This document shows, piece after piece, positions 1-9,099 of a stretch of DNA of 64,000 nt (position 1 is its first letter; each line of letters starts with the position of its first letter). Both the position numbers and the translations under genes were made by a program. Source of the stretch: Thioploca ingrica (GTDB taxonomy: Bacteria > Pseudomonadota > Gammaproteobacteria > Beggiatoales > Beggiatoaceae). The stretch covers positions 1,612,001 to 1,676,000 of the forward strand of contig AP014633.1 in NCBI GenBank assembly GCA_000828835.1. Direction: 5' to 3'. The notes beneath the pieces were generated by a model that was given only the letters and a program-made list of their open reading frames with translations, did no database searches and was not told where the DNA came from.

Positions 1-1
1 C

Positions 2-2308
2 GCTAAAAATGGCGAAATCCGTTGGATACTCAATTATGGGCGTCCTCAATGGGATTCGCTTGCCAATCGGGTCGTGCGTATCATTGGTGCCGCACAAGAT
101 ATTACCTCTCGTCACCGGGAGGAGGAACGTCTGGCTAAGTTAAATCAATGTTTTACTAGCTTTGGCCCGAAATTCGGTGAAAATATTAACCGGTTGGTGG
201 CGTTGGGCGGAGAACTGATGGGCGCTCATTTCGCAGTTTATAGTCGCCTGGAACAAGGCTTACTGCATTCGTGTGGATCGTGGCAAACGCCCCCCGATTA
301 TCACTCGAGTTGCCCACCGGCCGGACGAATTTGTGCCGCTGTGATTGGTAACGAAGGCGATAATGTAGTGGTTATTCAGCACTTGCCCAATACACCTTAT
401 GCTCAAACTGATCCACGTGTAGAACAATATCAACTACAGACTTATATTGGTCAGGTGGTGAAATGTGAACAACAACGGCTCGGCGCACTCAGTTTATTTT
501 ATTATCAACCGGTTGAACTAAGCCAGTCAGATAAAAAGCTGATAGGAATTATCGCGGCTGCCATTGGTGTAGAAGAGGAACGCCAGCGAGCAGACGAAGC
601 GATTAAAGCCGAACGAGCCTTTTTACAAAACGTCATTGATGGTGTTCCTGATCCGATTATGGTCATTCAAGCAGACTATCAAATTATCCTCATGAACCGT
701 ATTGCTCGTGAAATGGCGATGGTACCCATTTCCGCTAATTCATACGGCTCGTGTTATCAATTTACTCGTGGTTTATCAGAGGGTTGTGGTATTGCCGATC
801 ATAGTTGTCCAATGGAAGAGGTGCGTAAATTGGGCAAGACCGTTACGATAGAACATGAATATCAAGACATTCAAGGCTATCATCGGGTGATTGAAATTTC
901 CGCCGCTCCATTATGGGATACTGAAGGTCACTTAGCGGGTATTATCGAATCATCACGAGATATTACCGAAAGAGAACGCGTTAGGAAAAAACTTTTAGAT
1001 AATCAGTCACATCTAGATTATCTCGCTCATCACGATCCCTTGACTGATTTACCGAATCGCTTGTTATTTCATGAACGTTTACATCAAGCGATTGTCAATG
1101 CACAAGCCAATCAAACCAAAGTAGCCTTACTTTTTCTCGATTTAGATCGCTTTAAAAAGGTGAATGATACCTTGGGGCATCAAATCGGTGACTATCTCTT
1201 GAAAGTGGTTGCCCAACGATTACAAACGAGTGTGGGACAAGCGGGCACGGTGGCTCGTTCCGGCGGCGATGAATTTACTATTTTTATAGAAGGGGTCGAA
1301 GATATTTATCCTATCGCTAAAATTGCGCAGCGAATTATCGCCGAACTGGCTCACCCGTTTGAAGTCAATCATTATGAATTTTATATTGGTACCAGTATTG
1401 GAATTAGTTTCTATCCGACTGACGGCAGAGACGTTGAAACTTTACTTAAACATGCTGATAGCGCAATGTATTTAGCTAAAGCACATGGTCGAGGTAATTA
1501 TCAATTTTTTACCGCAGAATTAAACCGTAAAGCCATGCGCCATCTCATGTTAGATACCCGGTTGCGTAAAGCTTTGGAACAGGAAGAATTACAAGTATTT
1601 TATCAACCCCAAGTGAATCCCAGTAATGGTCGCATTGTTGGGATGGAAGCTTTGGTTCGCTGGCCTTATTCCCCAACTGAGTTTATTTCGCCGGCCGAAT
1701 TTATTCCCGTTGCCGAAGAAATGGGTCTCATTGTGCCTTTAGGCGAATGGGTACTCCGAACGGCCTGTATTCAAACTAAAATTTGGCAAGATGCCGGCTT
1801 GAACCTGCGAGTTGCAGTTAATCTTTCCGCGCAACAATTTCGCCAACAAAATTTATTAGAGAAAATCATGATGATTCTCTCTGAAACTGGACTGAGCCCA
1901 GATTATTTAGAACTGGAACTCACCGAAAGTACTTTCTTAGAAGGTGCCGAAGCAGCTATCAGTTTAATGAATAAAATCAAAAAATTAGGTATCAACTTAT
2001 CGCTGGATGATTTTGGCACCGGTTATTCTTCTTTAAGTTATCTCAAACGCTTTCCTTTAGATAATCTTAAAATTGCTCAAGAATTTGTCCGTGATTTAAC
2101 CACGGATCCCTGTGATGTCGCCATTGCCGAAGCCATTATTTCACTTGCCAGGCGTTTAGGTTTAAAAATCATAGCTGAAGGTGTAGAAACTCAAGAACAT
2201 CTTACTTTTTTTCAAACTCACCATTGTGATTTGGTACAAGGTTATCTGTTTAGCCGTCCTTTACCAGCATTAGAATTTACTGAATTGCTTAAAAAGAATT
2301 CCTCTTGA
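2..2308 (+). CDS. PAS-GAF-PAS-GGDEF-EAL cyclic-di-GMP signalling protein (5' truncated by window)
   Basis: Probable soluble sensor that makes and/or degrades cyclic-di-GMP. The frame is open from base 2, so the true start lies upstream; the GTG at 74 is only internal. Visible residues, numbered from base 2: the end of a PAS/PAC domain (about 1-35), a GAF domain (about 45-195), a PAS domain with several cysteines (about 200-325), GGDEF (about 335-500) with an intact GGDEF motif at 421-425, and EAL (about 510-760) with the EAL motif at 549-551. EAL metal-site signatures VNLSA, ELTES, DDFGTG and EGVET are present, but the usual KID triplet reads KIA (in LKIAQEF). Both domains look largely intact, so the protein may be bifunctional. 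The next gene is also a PAS sensor but lies 398 bases downstream, so it is probably a separate unit. Confidence 0.9.
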   Translation, partial: AKNGEIRWILNYGRPQWDSLANRVVRIIGAAQDITSRHREEERLAKLNQCFTSFGPKFGENINRLVALGGELMGAHFAVYSRLEQGLLHSCGSWQTPPDYHSSCPPAGRICAAVIGNEGDNVVVIQHLPNTPYAQTDPRVEQYQLQTYIGQVVKCEQQRLGALSLFYYQPVELSQSDKKLIGIIAAAIGVEEERQRADEAIKAERAFLQNVIDGVPDPIMVIQADYQIILMNRIAREMAMVPISANSYGSCYQFTRGLSEGCGIADHSCPMEEVRKLGKTVTIEHEYQDIQGYHRVIEISAAPLWDTEGHLAGIIESSRDITERERVRKKLLDNQSHLDYLAHHDPLTDLPNRLLFHERLHQAIVNAQANQTKVALLFLDLDRFKKVNDTLGHQIGDYLLKVVAQRLQTSVGQAGTVARSGGDEFTIFIEGVEDIYPIAKIAQRIIAELAHPFEVNHYEFYIGTSIGISFYPTDGRDVETLLKHADSAMYLAKAHGRGNYQFFTAELNRKAMRHLMLDTRLRKALEQEELQVFYQPQVNPSNGRIVGMEALVRWPYSPTEFISPAEFIPVAEEMGLIVPLGEWVLRTACIQTKIWQDAGLNLRVAVNLSAQQFRQQNLLEKIMMILSETGLSPDYLELELTESTFLEGAEAAISLMNKIKKLGINLSLDDFGTGYSSLSYLKRFPLDNLKIAQEFVRDLTTDPCDVAIAEAIISLARRLGLKIIAEGVETQEHLTFFQTHHCDLVQGYLFSRPLPALEFTELLKKNSS

Positions 2309-2377
2309 GAAATCGTTCTCAGAAGAGAAATGGATATTGATTAGCGTTCAATATCTCTTTGATTGCAGGAATATTTT

Positions 2378-2606
2378 CTTCCCAATTGGACAAAGGGGAA
2401 TTGAGGGGGATTTTTAGATTTCAACCACCTAAATCCCCCCTAATCCCCAATGCCATTAAGTTAAGCTAGGGCGAACACGTCGGTTCGCCCCTACAGCCCA
2501 TAAATACGTGGGGTTTGTAGGGGCAGACCGGCGTGTCTGCCCTTAACTTAATGGCATTGCCCCTAACCCCCCTTTGAAAAAGGGGGGAAGTCTTAATTTA
2601 ATGGCA
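2378..2606. repeat. G/C-rich MITE-like repeat, interrupted by a second repeat
   Basis: This intergenic stretch matches, in reverse orientation, the repeat at 30429-30560: both carry the phrases gagggggattttta, atttcaacc and cctttgaaaaagggggg in the same order, and this copy ends with cttaatttaatggca (2592-2606). It is split by the 110-base element at 2449-2558. The left terminus seen in the other copy is not recognisable here. No gene is visible in 2309-2706. Confidence 0.7.
2449..2558. repeat. 110-bp MITE-like element with perfect 17-bp terminal inverted repeats
   Basis: The left end aatgccattaagttaag (2449-2465) is the exact reverse complement of the right end cttaacttaatggcatt (2542-2558). 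Inside, two further palindromic arms face each other (around gggcgaacacgtcggttcgcccc and its diverged partner gtaggggcagaccggcg), so the whole element could fold into a long cruciform. C-rich tracts of similar sequence (ccccctaatcccc and cccctaacccc) lie on either side, as a target-site duplication would. A second copy lies in opposite orientation at 28372-28478. Confidence 0.8.
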
Positions 2607-2681
2607 GCCGTGCGTAACCTGATAGTAATTAACCCAATGATTAAAAAAATTTTAATAAAATTAATTAATTATTTTATGGAA

Positions 2682-2687
2682 TATAAT
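2682..2687 (+). promoter_or_regulatory. Possible -10 box upstream of the hybrid kinase
   Basis: A perfect TATAAT lies 20 bases before the kinase ATG at 2707 within very AT-rich DNA. No convincing -35 box is seen at the right distance, so this is only a candidate. Confidence 0.25.
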
Positions 2688-2706
2688 TTGCCTACGTGCC
2701 CACCTT

Positions 2707-5700
2707 ATGCTGATGAAACAAACTAACTACCATAAAAAAATCATTATCTTATCTGCTTTAATTCTCATAATAGCTACTGGAATATTATCAACCATCGTTT
2801 TTGGAATACTGTATAAAGAAGCTTTTGAGGATAGAAGCCATCAATTAAGAGAAATAGCGCAAAGTCGAGCACGTATCATCGAAGCTATAGCACGCGCTGA
2901 GCTTAAACAGGTTAAGGAATTAGCATTTTCTTCGACCATGAGTCAAGTGATGGATGCTTATCATGATTACCATGGATTTGATGAAACCGGCGAACTGGTC
3001 ATAGCCAAACGCGAGGCGGGTCAAATTGTTTTTTTGCTTCGCCACCAACGTTCAATTTCAGAACCCCCTCAATCGGTTCCCTTGCAATCAAAGTTAGCAG
3101 AACCCATGCGCCGTGCGCTCAGTGAACAATCCGGTATCATGGTTGGTTTGGATTATCAGAATGTGATGGTACTAGCCGCCTATGAACCGGTATCCATACT
3201 CAACCTGGGTATTGTCGCTAAAATTAACTTAGCTGAAATTCGAGCACCCTTTATAAGAGCCATAAAACTGGTTTTACTCATGACCATTGTAGTTACCTCA
3301 ATAGGCGTTATCGCATTTTGGAGTTTTGTTAATCCACTCATTATCCGAATGCTAGAAAGTGAAACCCGCTTACGGTCAATCTTAGAACATGCGCCGATGA
3401 TGATTAGTGTAAAAGATATTCAGGGTCGTTATCTGCTTACTAATCGCCAACACCAAACTGTTTTTAAGTACGATCCAAATTGGATCATCGGTAAAACGGT
3501 TGACGAGCTTTTCCCAGAGAAGATTGCGCACCAATTTCAAGCAAACAATGATTTAGTCCAGGAAACTAAAGAACCGGTGGTAATAGAAGAACCCATATTT
3601 CACGATAACCGGTTGCATACTTATCTTTCCGTCAAGTTTCCTATTTTTGATTATCGAGAAGAATTACAAGCCGTTTGTAGTATTTCTACCGATATCACTC
3701 AGCAAAAGCACAACGAAGAAGAACTGACCATCTTTAAACAATTTGTAGAAACTTCTGGGGAGGGCATGGGAATAATAACGCTCGATCATCGAGTTGTTTA
3801 CTTGAATCAGGCTTTGGCGGCTTTCATTCAGGAAGAACCGAACAACCTGTTCGGTAAAGATTTTAGCGATTATTATCCACGTGAATTACGACAATATTTG
3901 CAGGAAGAAATCCTGCCACAACTCCTGCAAACCGGGCAATGGTCTGGAGAAATGCAGTTAATTTCCGGTCAAGGTAAGGTGACCCATACGCTGGAAAATT
4001 ACTTCTTGATATCCGGTTCAACTGAAAAACCCAGCTATGTAGCCTTGGTGGTCAATGATATTAGCAACCGCAAGCAGATGGAAGAAGCCTTAAGGCGAAG
4101 CCAGGAGAATTTAGAAAAGGCTCAACAAATTGCTCATTTAGGGAGTTGGGAATGGAATATTCAGACCGGCGAAGAGATCTGGTCTCGTGAACAATACCGC
4201 ATTTTTGGTTATGAACCGGGTGAAACTCAAGCTTCATACGATCTCTTTCTCAACGGCTTACATCCTCACGATAAAGATAAAGTGTTTGAAGCGATAGATA
4301 AAGTCCTGAAAGGCAAACAACCTTACCACCTTGAATTCAGAATCGGGTTGCCTAATCACGAGGAACGAACTGTGTTTGCTCAAGGTGAGGTTTATAGAGA
4401 TATTAACGGTAAACCCATCCGAATGTTAGGCACCGTGCTTGATATTACTGAACGTAAACAAGCTGAGCAACGACTACGTCATAGTGAAGAGCAGTTTCGC
4501 CGAATGTTTGAAGATGGACCCATTGGGATGGTAATCGGTGATATGCAACAGCGGTTTATCAAAGTAAACTTCGCTTTCTGCCAAATGTTAGGTTATACCG
4601 AATCGGAATTGCTCCAGTTGAAGATAGCTGATATCAGTTATCCAGAAGATATATCAAAAAATCAAGAGTTAATTACACTCGCCTTAACCGGTCAAATTCC
4701 CTTTTATCAAATGGAAAAACGTTATCTTAGCAAAGATGGCCAAATTATTTGGGGACATTTAGCCGCTTCAATTTTTTTTGATGAAACTGGGCAACCGACC
4801 CACTTTCTCGCTAAGATTGAGGACATTACCCGCCGTAAGCAAACTGAGGAGGCTTTACGCAAAAGTGAAGCGATGCTGGTACGTGCTCAAGAAATTGCAC
4901 ATCTGGGTATCTGGGAATGGAATTTGGCCGAAGATAAACAGATCTGGTCTGCTGAAAATTATCGTCTGTTAGGACATGAACCACACGCTATCGAACCCTC
5001 TTTAGAAAACTTTCTGAATCAAGTTTACCCAGAAGATAGAGACTTGATCATGAAGACCGCACAACAGTTTATCAGTGGCAGTGTGGTCACTGCACAAAAT
5101 CACGAATTTCGTATCATTCGACCTGACCACACCGAACGCATTATAGAATTAACCGCACAATGTGATTTCGACGAGCAAGGTCAACCGATTAGAATCTTAG
5201 GCACCATGCTGGATATCACTGAGCGTAACCAAATCGAAGCCGCATTAACACAAGCGAAAATAGCTGCGGATGTGGCCAACCAAGCTAAGAGTGAATTTTT
5301 AGCAAATATGAGTCATGAAATACGGACGCCATTGAATGCGGTTATTGGCTTTTCAGAACTGCTATCGACACATATAACGGATAGTAAATCGCAAAGTTAT
5401 CTGTCTTCGATTCAAACTGCCGGCAAAGCCTTGCTGACTTTAATTAATGATATCCTTGACTTATCAAAAATTGAAGCCGGACAACTGGAGATTCAGTTAG
5501 AACCCACTGATCTAACGCTCATTATCAATGAATTAAAACAATTATTTTCCCTCAAAATAACTGAAAAGGGGTTAGATTTTATCGTCGAAGTTGACCGCAC
5601 TTTACCCACAACATTAGTATTGGATGAAACTCGGCTCAGACAAGTTTTGCTTAATTTGATTGGTAATGCAGTGAAATTCACTGAACAAGGGTACGTCAAA

Positions 5701-6735
5701 TTAAGTGTGCACTGTAACAAAACGAGCGATTTCAACAAACTGGATTTAACTATCGCGGTGGCAGATACTGGCATTGGTATTCCTCAAGATCAGCAAGAAA
5801 AAATCTTTGCCGCCTTTCAGCAACAAGATGGCCAAAGTAATCGCCAATATGGGGGTACCGGGTTAGGGCTTGCCATCACCAAGCGACTCACTGAAATGAT
5901 GCAAGGGCAAATTTCAATCTATAGTCAAGAAAATCAGGGCAGTATCTTTGAAATTACGTTACGAGATGTTATACTAAAAAATATAGTCACTTCCAAAGGT
6001 GAGCAACCGACTTTCAACCTCGAAAATATCGCTTTTGAACCCGGACAAACGGTGTTGATAGTAGATGACATCGAATATAATCGTCAACTTATTCAAGAAA
6101 CGTTATCTCAAGTTCATTTAAAAGTAATCGAAGCAGTGGATGGACAACAAGGTTTGCTTTTTGCCGAAGAATATCAGCCGGATCTCATTTTAATGGATAT
6201 TAGAATGCCCATCCTGTCTGGCTATGAAGCTATCAAATATTTAAAGGCCAATCCCAACACTCAAACAATTCCGGTCATTGCCTTAACCGCTACCGCAGCC
6301 GATGAACATTCAAGAATCGAAGCACTCATGTTTGACCGGCTTTTACCTAAACCGATTCATATCTCAGACTTGTTGAGAGCAATATCCTACTATTTAAAGT
6401 ATACCACGTTATCTCATCTGCCTGAAACCGTTGACCAACCCGATAAATTGGCTCATATCGTGCCGGTTAATCAAATTAACGGGGTAGAATTAATAGCAGA
6501 ATTGGAAACGGGCTTACTCAAATGGGAAGCGATCCATGACGGACTCGATTTGGATAAGATCGGCGACTTTTCCGCACAGATTAAATTATTAGGTGAAAAA
6601 TATCACTTCTCCTACCTCACTTATTATGGGAAAAGTTTAAGCGAATATATTCAAGCATTTAATATAGAACAAATTGAAAAGACACTCAACCAATTTCCTG
6701 AATTAGTCAATGTACTAAAATCGAATGTGCAATGA
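2707..6735 (+). CDS. Membrane-bound hybrid sensor histidine kinase with five PAS domains
   Basis: Inner-membrane sensor of a phosphorelay. An N-terminal membrane segment (about residues 10-33) and a second (about 197-217) bracket a periplasmic sensing region of about 160 residues. Five PAS/PAC repeats follow (about 222-335, 345-455, 475-590, 600-715 and 735-845), most ending in a DIT-type PAC motif. The kinase core has HisKA with the acceptor His870 (NMSHEIRTPLN) and HATPase with N, G1 and G2 boxes (NLIGNAVKF, DTGIGIP, GTGLGLA). A C-terminal receiver has Asp1164 (LILMDIRMP) and a conserved K in LLPKP. About 130 residues after the receiver are unassigned. PAS 3 and PAS 5 resemble each other (AHLG-WEWN), suggesting duplication. 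A second ATG at 2713 could be the true start; neither has a strong ribosome site. The stop overlaps the next gene's ATG. The signal sensed is unknown. Confidence 0.93.
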   Translation: MLMKQTNYHKKIIILSALILIIATGILSTIVFGILYKEAFEDRSHQLREIAQSRARIIEAIARAELKQVKELAFSSTMSQVMDAYHDYHGFDETGELVIAKREAGQIVFLLRHQRSISEPPQSVPLQSKLAEPMRRALSEQSGIMVGLDYQNVMVLAAYEPVSILNLGIVAKINLAEIRAPFIRAIKLVLLMTIVVTSIGVIAFWSFVNPLIIRMLESETRLRSILEHAPMMISVKDIQGRYLLTNRQHQTVFKYDPNWIIGKTVDELFPEKIAHQFQANNDLVQETKEPVVIEEPIFHDNRLHTYLSVKFPIFDYREELQAVCSISTDITQQKHNEEELTIFKQFVETSGEGMGIITLDHRVVYLNQALAAFIQEEPNNLFGKDFSDYYPRELRQYLQEEILPQLLQTGQWSGEMQLISGQGKVTHTLENYFLISGSTEKPSYVALVVNDISNRKQMEEALRRSQENLEKAQQIAHLGSWEWNIQTGEEIWSREQYRIFGYEPGETQASYDLFLNGLHPHDKDKVFEAIDKVLKGKQPYHLEFRIGLPNHEERTVFAQGEVYRDINGKPIRMLGTVLDITERKQAEQRLRHSEEQFRRMFEDGPIGMVIGDMQQRFIKVNFAFCQMLGYTESELLQLKIADISYPEDISKNQELITLALTGQIPFYQMEKRYLSKDGQIIWGHLAASIFFDETGQPTHFLAKIEDITRRKQTEEALRKSEAMLVRAQEIAHLGIWEWNLAEDKQIWSAENYRLLGHEPHAIEPSLENFLNQVYPEDRDLIMKTAQQFISGSVVTAQNHEFRIIRPDHTERIIELTAQCDFDEQGQPIRILGTMLDITERNQIEAALTQAKIAADVANQAKSEFLANMSHEIRTPLNAVIGFSELLSTHITDSKSQSYLSSIQTAGKALLTLINDILDLSKIEAGQLEIQLEPTDLTLIINELKQLFSLKITEKGLDFIVEVDRTLPTTLVLDETRLRQVLLNLIGNAVKFTEQGYVKLSVHCNKTSDFNKLDLTIAVADTGIGIPQDQQEKIFAAFQQQDGQSNRQYGGTGLGLAITKRLTEMMQGQISIYSQENQGSIFEITLRDVILKNIVTSKGEQPTFNLENIAFEPGQTVLIVDDIEYNRQLIQETLSQVHLKVIEAVDGQQGLLFAEEYQPDLILMDIRMPILSGYEAIKYLKANPNTQTIPVIALTATAADEHSRIEALMFDRLLPKPIHISDLLRAISYYLKYTTLSHLPETVDQPDKLAHIVPVNQINGVELIAELETGLLKWEAIHDGLDLDKIGDFSAQIKLLGEKYHFSYLTYYGKSLSEYIQAFNIEQIEKTLNQFPELVNVLKSNVQ

Positions 6736-7877
6736 ACCAAACATTTCAGATATTAATCGTCGATGACAATCCTCACAATCTTCAGGTATTGGGAAATACA
6801 CTGAAATCAAATGGCTATTATCCTCTGTTTGCTAAAAGTGCTCATCAAGCCTTTAAAGTGCTCCAAGAGAAAAAACCCCAACTCATTCTATTAGACATTA
6901 TGATGCCAGAAATAGATGGATTTGAGGTCTGTCAGCGATTGAAAGCCGATGATAATACCAAAGATATTCCCATTATTTTTCTAACCGCCTATGCGGATAA
7001 AGAAACTATTATTCAGGGTTTCCAACTAGGTGCGGTGGATTATGTCACTAAACCTTTCAATACGGAAGAGTTAATCACTCGTATTCAAACTCACCTGAAA
7101 CTGAAGACGACTGAAGAACAGCTTAAACAAAAGATTAAAGAACTTGAGATAATCAGGCAAGAACTGATATCAACGGTGATCCAATTGAAAGAAGCCAATG
7201 CGACCAAAGACAAATTTTTCTCCATCATTGCACATGATTTAGGTAACTTATTTACGGGATTAATTGGATTATCTGATTTATTAATTGAAGGCAGCCCCGT
7301 TGAAAGCCATAACAACGATGATCTATGGATGCTCCACAATTTCTCGAACCGCGGATTTAATTTATTAAAAAATTTATTAGAATGGTCGCGGTTGCAAACG
7401 GGCAAAATCAAGGCACAACCTGAAATCATGAACCTAGAACTGGTGGTTAACACGGATATTGATCTGTTAACTCCTCAACTCGCTTCCAAAAATATTCGCT
7501 GCTCGGTTGCGCTTGAAACCAAAACGGTATGGGTAGATGGATACATGTTGAATACTGTGCTCAGGAATTTGCTGGCCAACGCCGTTAAGTTCACTCCCCG
7601 AAATGGAAAAATAGAAATCCGCTCTCATACTGAAGGTACTGAAGTCGAAATCTCAGTAAAGGACACTGGCGTGGGTATCGGCGCAGCAGAGCTTGATAAA
7701 CTATTCCGAATAGATGTACATCACACCACCAGGGGAACGGCTGGCGAATCTGGTACGGGTTTAGGATTAATTCTCTGCAAAGAGTTTGTTGAGAAAAATC
7801 ATGGGACGATAGGGGTAAAAAGCGAACTAGGCAAAGGCAGCCAATTTTATATTCGCCTGCCGGCAGTCTTATCTTAA
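6732..7877 (+). CDS. Receiver-histidine kinase (REC-HisKA-HATPase)
   Basis: Cytoplasmic two-component protein in which a receiver precedes the kinase. The receiver (about residues 5-120) has the acidic pair DD, phospho-acceptor Asp55 (LILLDIMMP) and the conserved K in VTKPF. A short coiled coil leads to HisKA with acceptor His168 in AHDLGNLF; the usual HDLRNPL-type proline is missing. HATPase boxes follow (NLLANAVKF, DTGVGIG, GTGLGL). There is no membrane segment or PAS domain, so its input is probably phosphotransfer from a partner. The ATG overlaps the stop of the preceding hybrid kinase by four bases (ATGA), implying translational coupling and a shared pathway. The same two-gene arrangement recurs at 38191-46307. 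Confidence 0.92.
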   Translation: MNQTFQILIVDDNPHNLQVLGNTLKSNGYYPLFAKSAHQAFKVLQEKKPQLILLDIMMPEIDGFEVCQRLKADDNTKDIPIIFLTAYADKETIIQGFQLGAVDYVTKPFNTEELITRIQTHLKLKTTEEQLKQKIKELEIIRQELISTVIQLKEANATKDKFFSIIAHDLGNLFTGLIGLSDLLIEGSPVESHNNDDLWMLHNFSNRGFNLLKNLLEWSRLQTGKIKAQPEIMNLELVVNTDIDLLTPQLASKNIRCSVALETKTVWVDGYMLNTVLRNLLANAVKFTPRNGKIEIRSHTEGTEVEISVKDTGVGIGAAELDKLFRIDVHHTTRGTAGESGTGLGLILCKEFVEKNHGTIGVKSELGKGSQFYIRLPAVLS

Positions 7878-7916
7878 TGCTGAGTCAAACCGATTTTGAT
7901 TTTGATGGATAACTTT

Positions 7917-7940
7917 GTCGGGGCAAACCGGCATGTCTAC
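7917..7940. repeat. Degenerate fragment of the intergenic palindromic repeat
   Basis: The phrase gtcggggcaaaccggc, followed by atgtctac, resembles the right arm of the 110-base element at 2449-2558 (gtaggggcagaccggcg then tgtctgcc), but no terminal inverted repeats remain. It lies between two convergent genes. Confidence 0.35.
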
Positions 7941-7963
7941 AAAATGTTTTAACAACCAAGCGG

Positions 7964-9097
7964 TTACAACCCTAAATCAGTCATTTTCCTGATTTCAAAT
8001 CGGACTCCTAATCCTTCGATATCACTTAACATTCGTTTTGGGTCCACCACATTGCTCTGATACCACAATCCTGATTTTGGCAAAGTACCCTCTAAATATT
8101 GTAACAAACAAGCCACCACCGGGGCAGCCGTTAATAAATAAGCATCCCAATGAAGTAATTGTAGCTGCATGGTTATGGGCTTATTGTCTTTCTGACCTTG
8201 AGCGATTAACATGAGAATAACACCGTAAGGTGGCTTACTAAAAGTATTCAATCCCCACTGGAACAGTGAACTAACCAGCGGCGTTACTGAAGGAGAAAAT
8301 TTCAATAAGGCTAAACTCAGTGGTAAGATAAGATAATCCGTTACCCAATTAAATCCAGCGATGAAAAATCCTAATTCTTTTAGCGAAGGAATGGTTTGAG
8401 GTAATTCTCTCAGTTCTTCCATAAATAAAGGTACACAGTGGCGTTGCCCAAACGTATTGCCAAAATGAAAAGGTTGATAAGAATTCCAATCGAGTTGAAT
8501 CCAGTCACCCTCTTTAAAAATCATGGGCTTAGCTTCGGTTATCTCTTGAACAAATTCCGTTAAAGTGGCCGGAGAAAAAGATAAAGTTTGCCAATTGGTT
8601 TGAATGAGACTCGCTAACTGAGCGGTTTCCAAGTGATCAAATTCTGGAGCCACATAACGGATTAGCGTCGACAGTAATCCCGGATGAAATCCACCCTCGG
8701 TGATAAAACAAAGACCCGCTTGTTCAATATCCTTTCTCAACGTTTCGAGAACCTGAATTTTATGAGCGCTAGACAACTGCAGATCTAAATAATCAATCCC
8801 GGTTATTAATGCCGCTTGAGCGATATTTTCAACATAATTACGGGTACTGGAAGCGACTACGACCAAATCGACTTGCGCAAAGGCTGCTTTGAGGCTAGCT
8901 AAATCAGCGGCATCTAAATAAACCCCAGCAACCCGGTGAGTGTTAAATTTTTGGTTAAGGAGTTGCGCTTGCCGTTGAGCTTGCTCGAGATTTCTGCCAG
9001 CCAATACTAACTGTACCGGAGTTTCTTGAAGTAATAATTCAGCAATTAGGCGACCCGCATTGCCGTAGCCACCTAAAATCAAAAAAGTTTTGTTCAT
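7964..9097 (-). CDS. Saccharopine dehydrogenase-like NAD(P)-binding protein
   Basis: Probable Rossmann-fold oxidoreductase; substrate unknown. The N-terminus LILGGYGNAGRL is a typical glycine-rich dinucleotide-binding loop, followed by a second strand ending LAGRN, as in saccharopine-dehydrogenase/trans-enoyl-reductase-like proteins. The middle contains a GGFHPG loop; hydrophobic stretches near residues 240-285 could contact membrane or lipid. I chose the ATG at 9097, two bases after the ispA stop, over an in-frame TTG at 9103; the former gives 377 residues. Its tight coupling to ispA suggests, as inference only, a role in reducing or modifying an isoprenoid or lipid. True saccharopine dehydrogenase (lysine pathway) is less likely because there are no lysine genes nearby. 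Confidence 0.75.
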   Translation of the reverse strand: MNKTFLILGGYGNAGRLIAELLLQETPVQLVLAGRNLEQAQRQAQLLNQKFNTHRVAGVYLDAADLASLKAAFAQVDLVVVASSTRNYVENIAQAALITGIDYLDLQLSSAHKIQVLETLRKDIEQAGLCFITEGGFHPGLLSTLIRYVAPEFDHLETAQLASLIQTNWQTLSFSPATLTEFVQEITEAKPMIFKEGDWIQLDWNSYQPFHFGNTFGQRHCVPLFMEELRELPQTIPSLKELGFFIAGFNWVTDYLILPLSLALLKFSPSVTPLVSSLFQWGLNTFSKPPYGVILMLIAQGQKDNKPITMQLQLLHWDAYLLTAAPVVACLLQYLEGTLPKSGLWYQSNVVDPKRMLSDIEGLGVRFEIRKMTDLGL

Positions 9098-9099
9098 TA

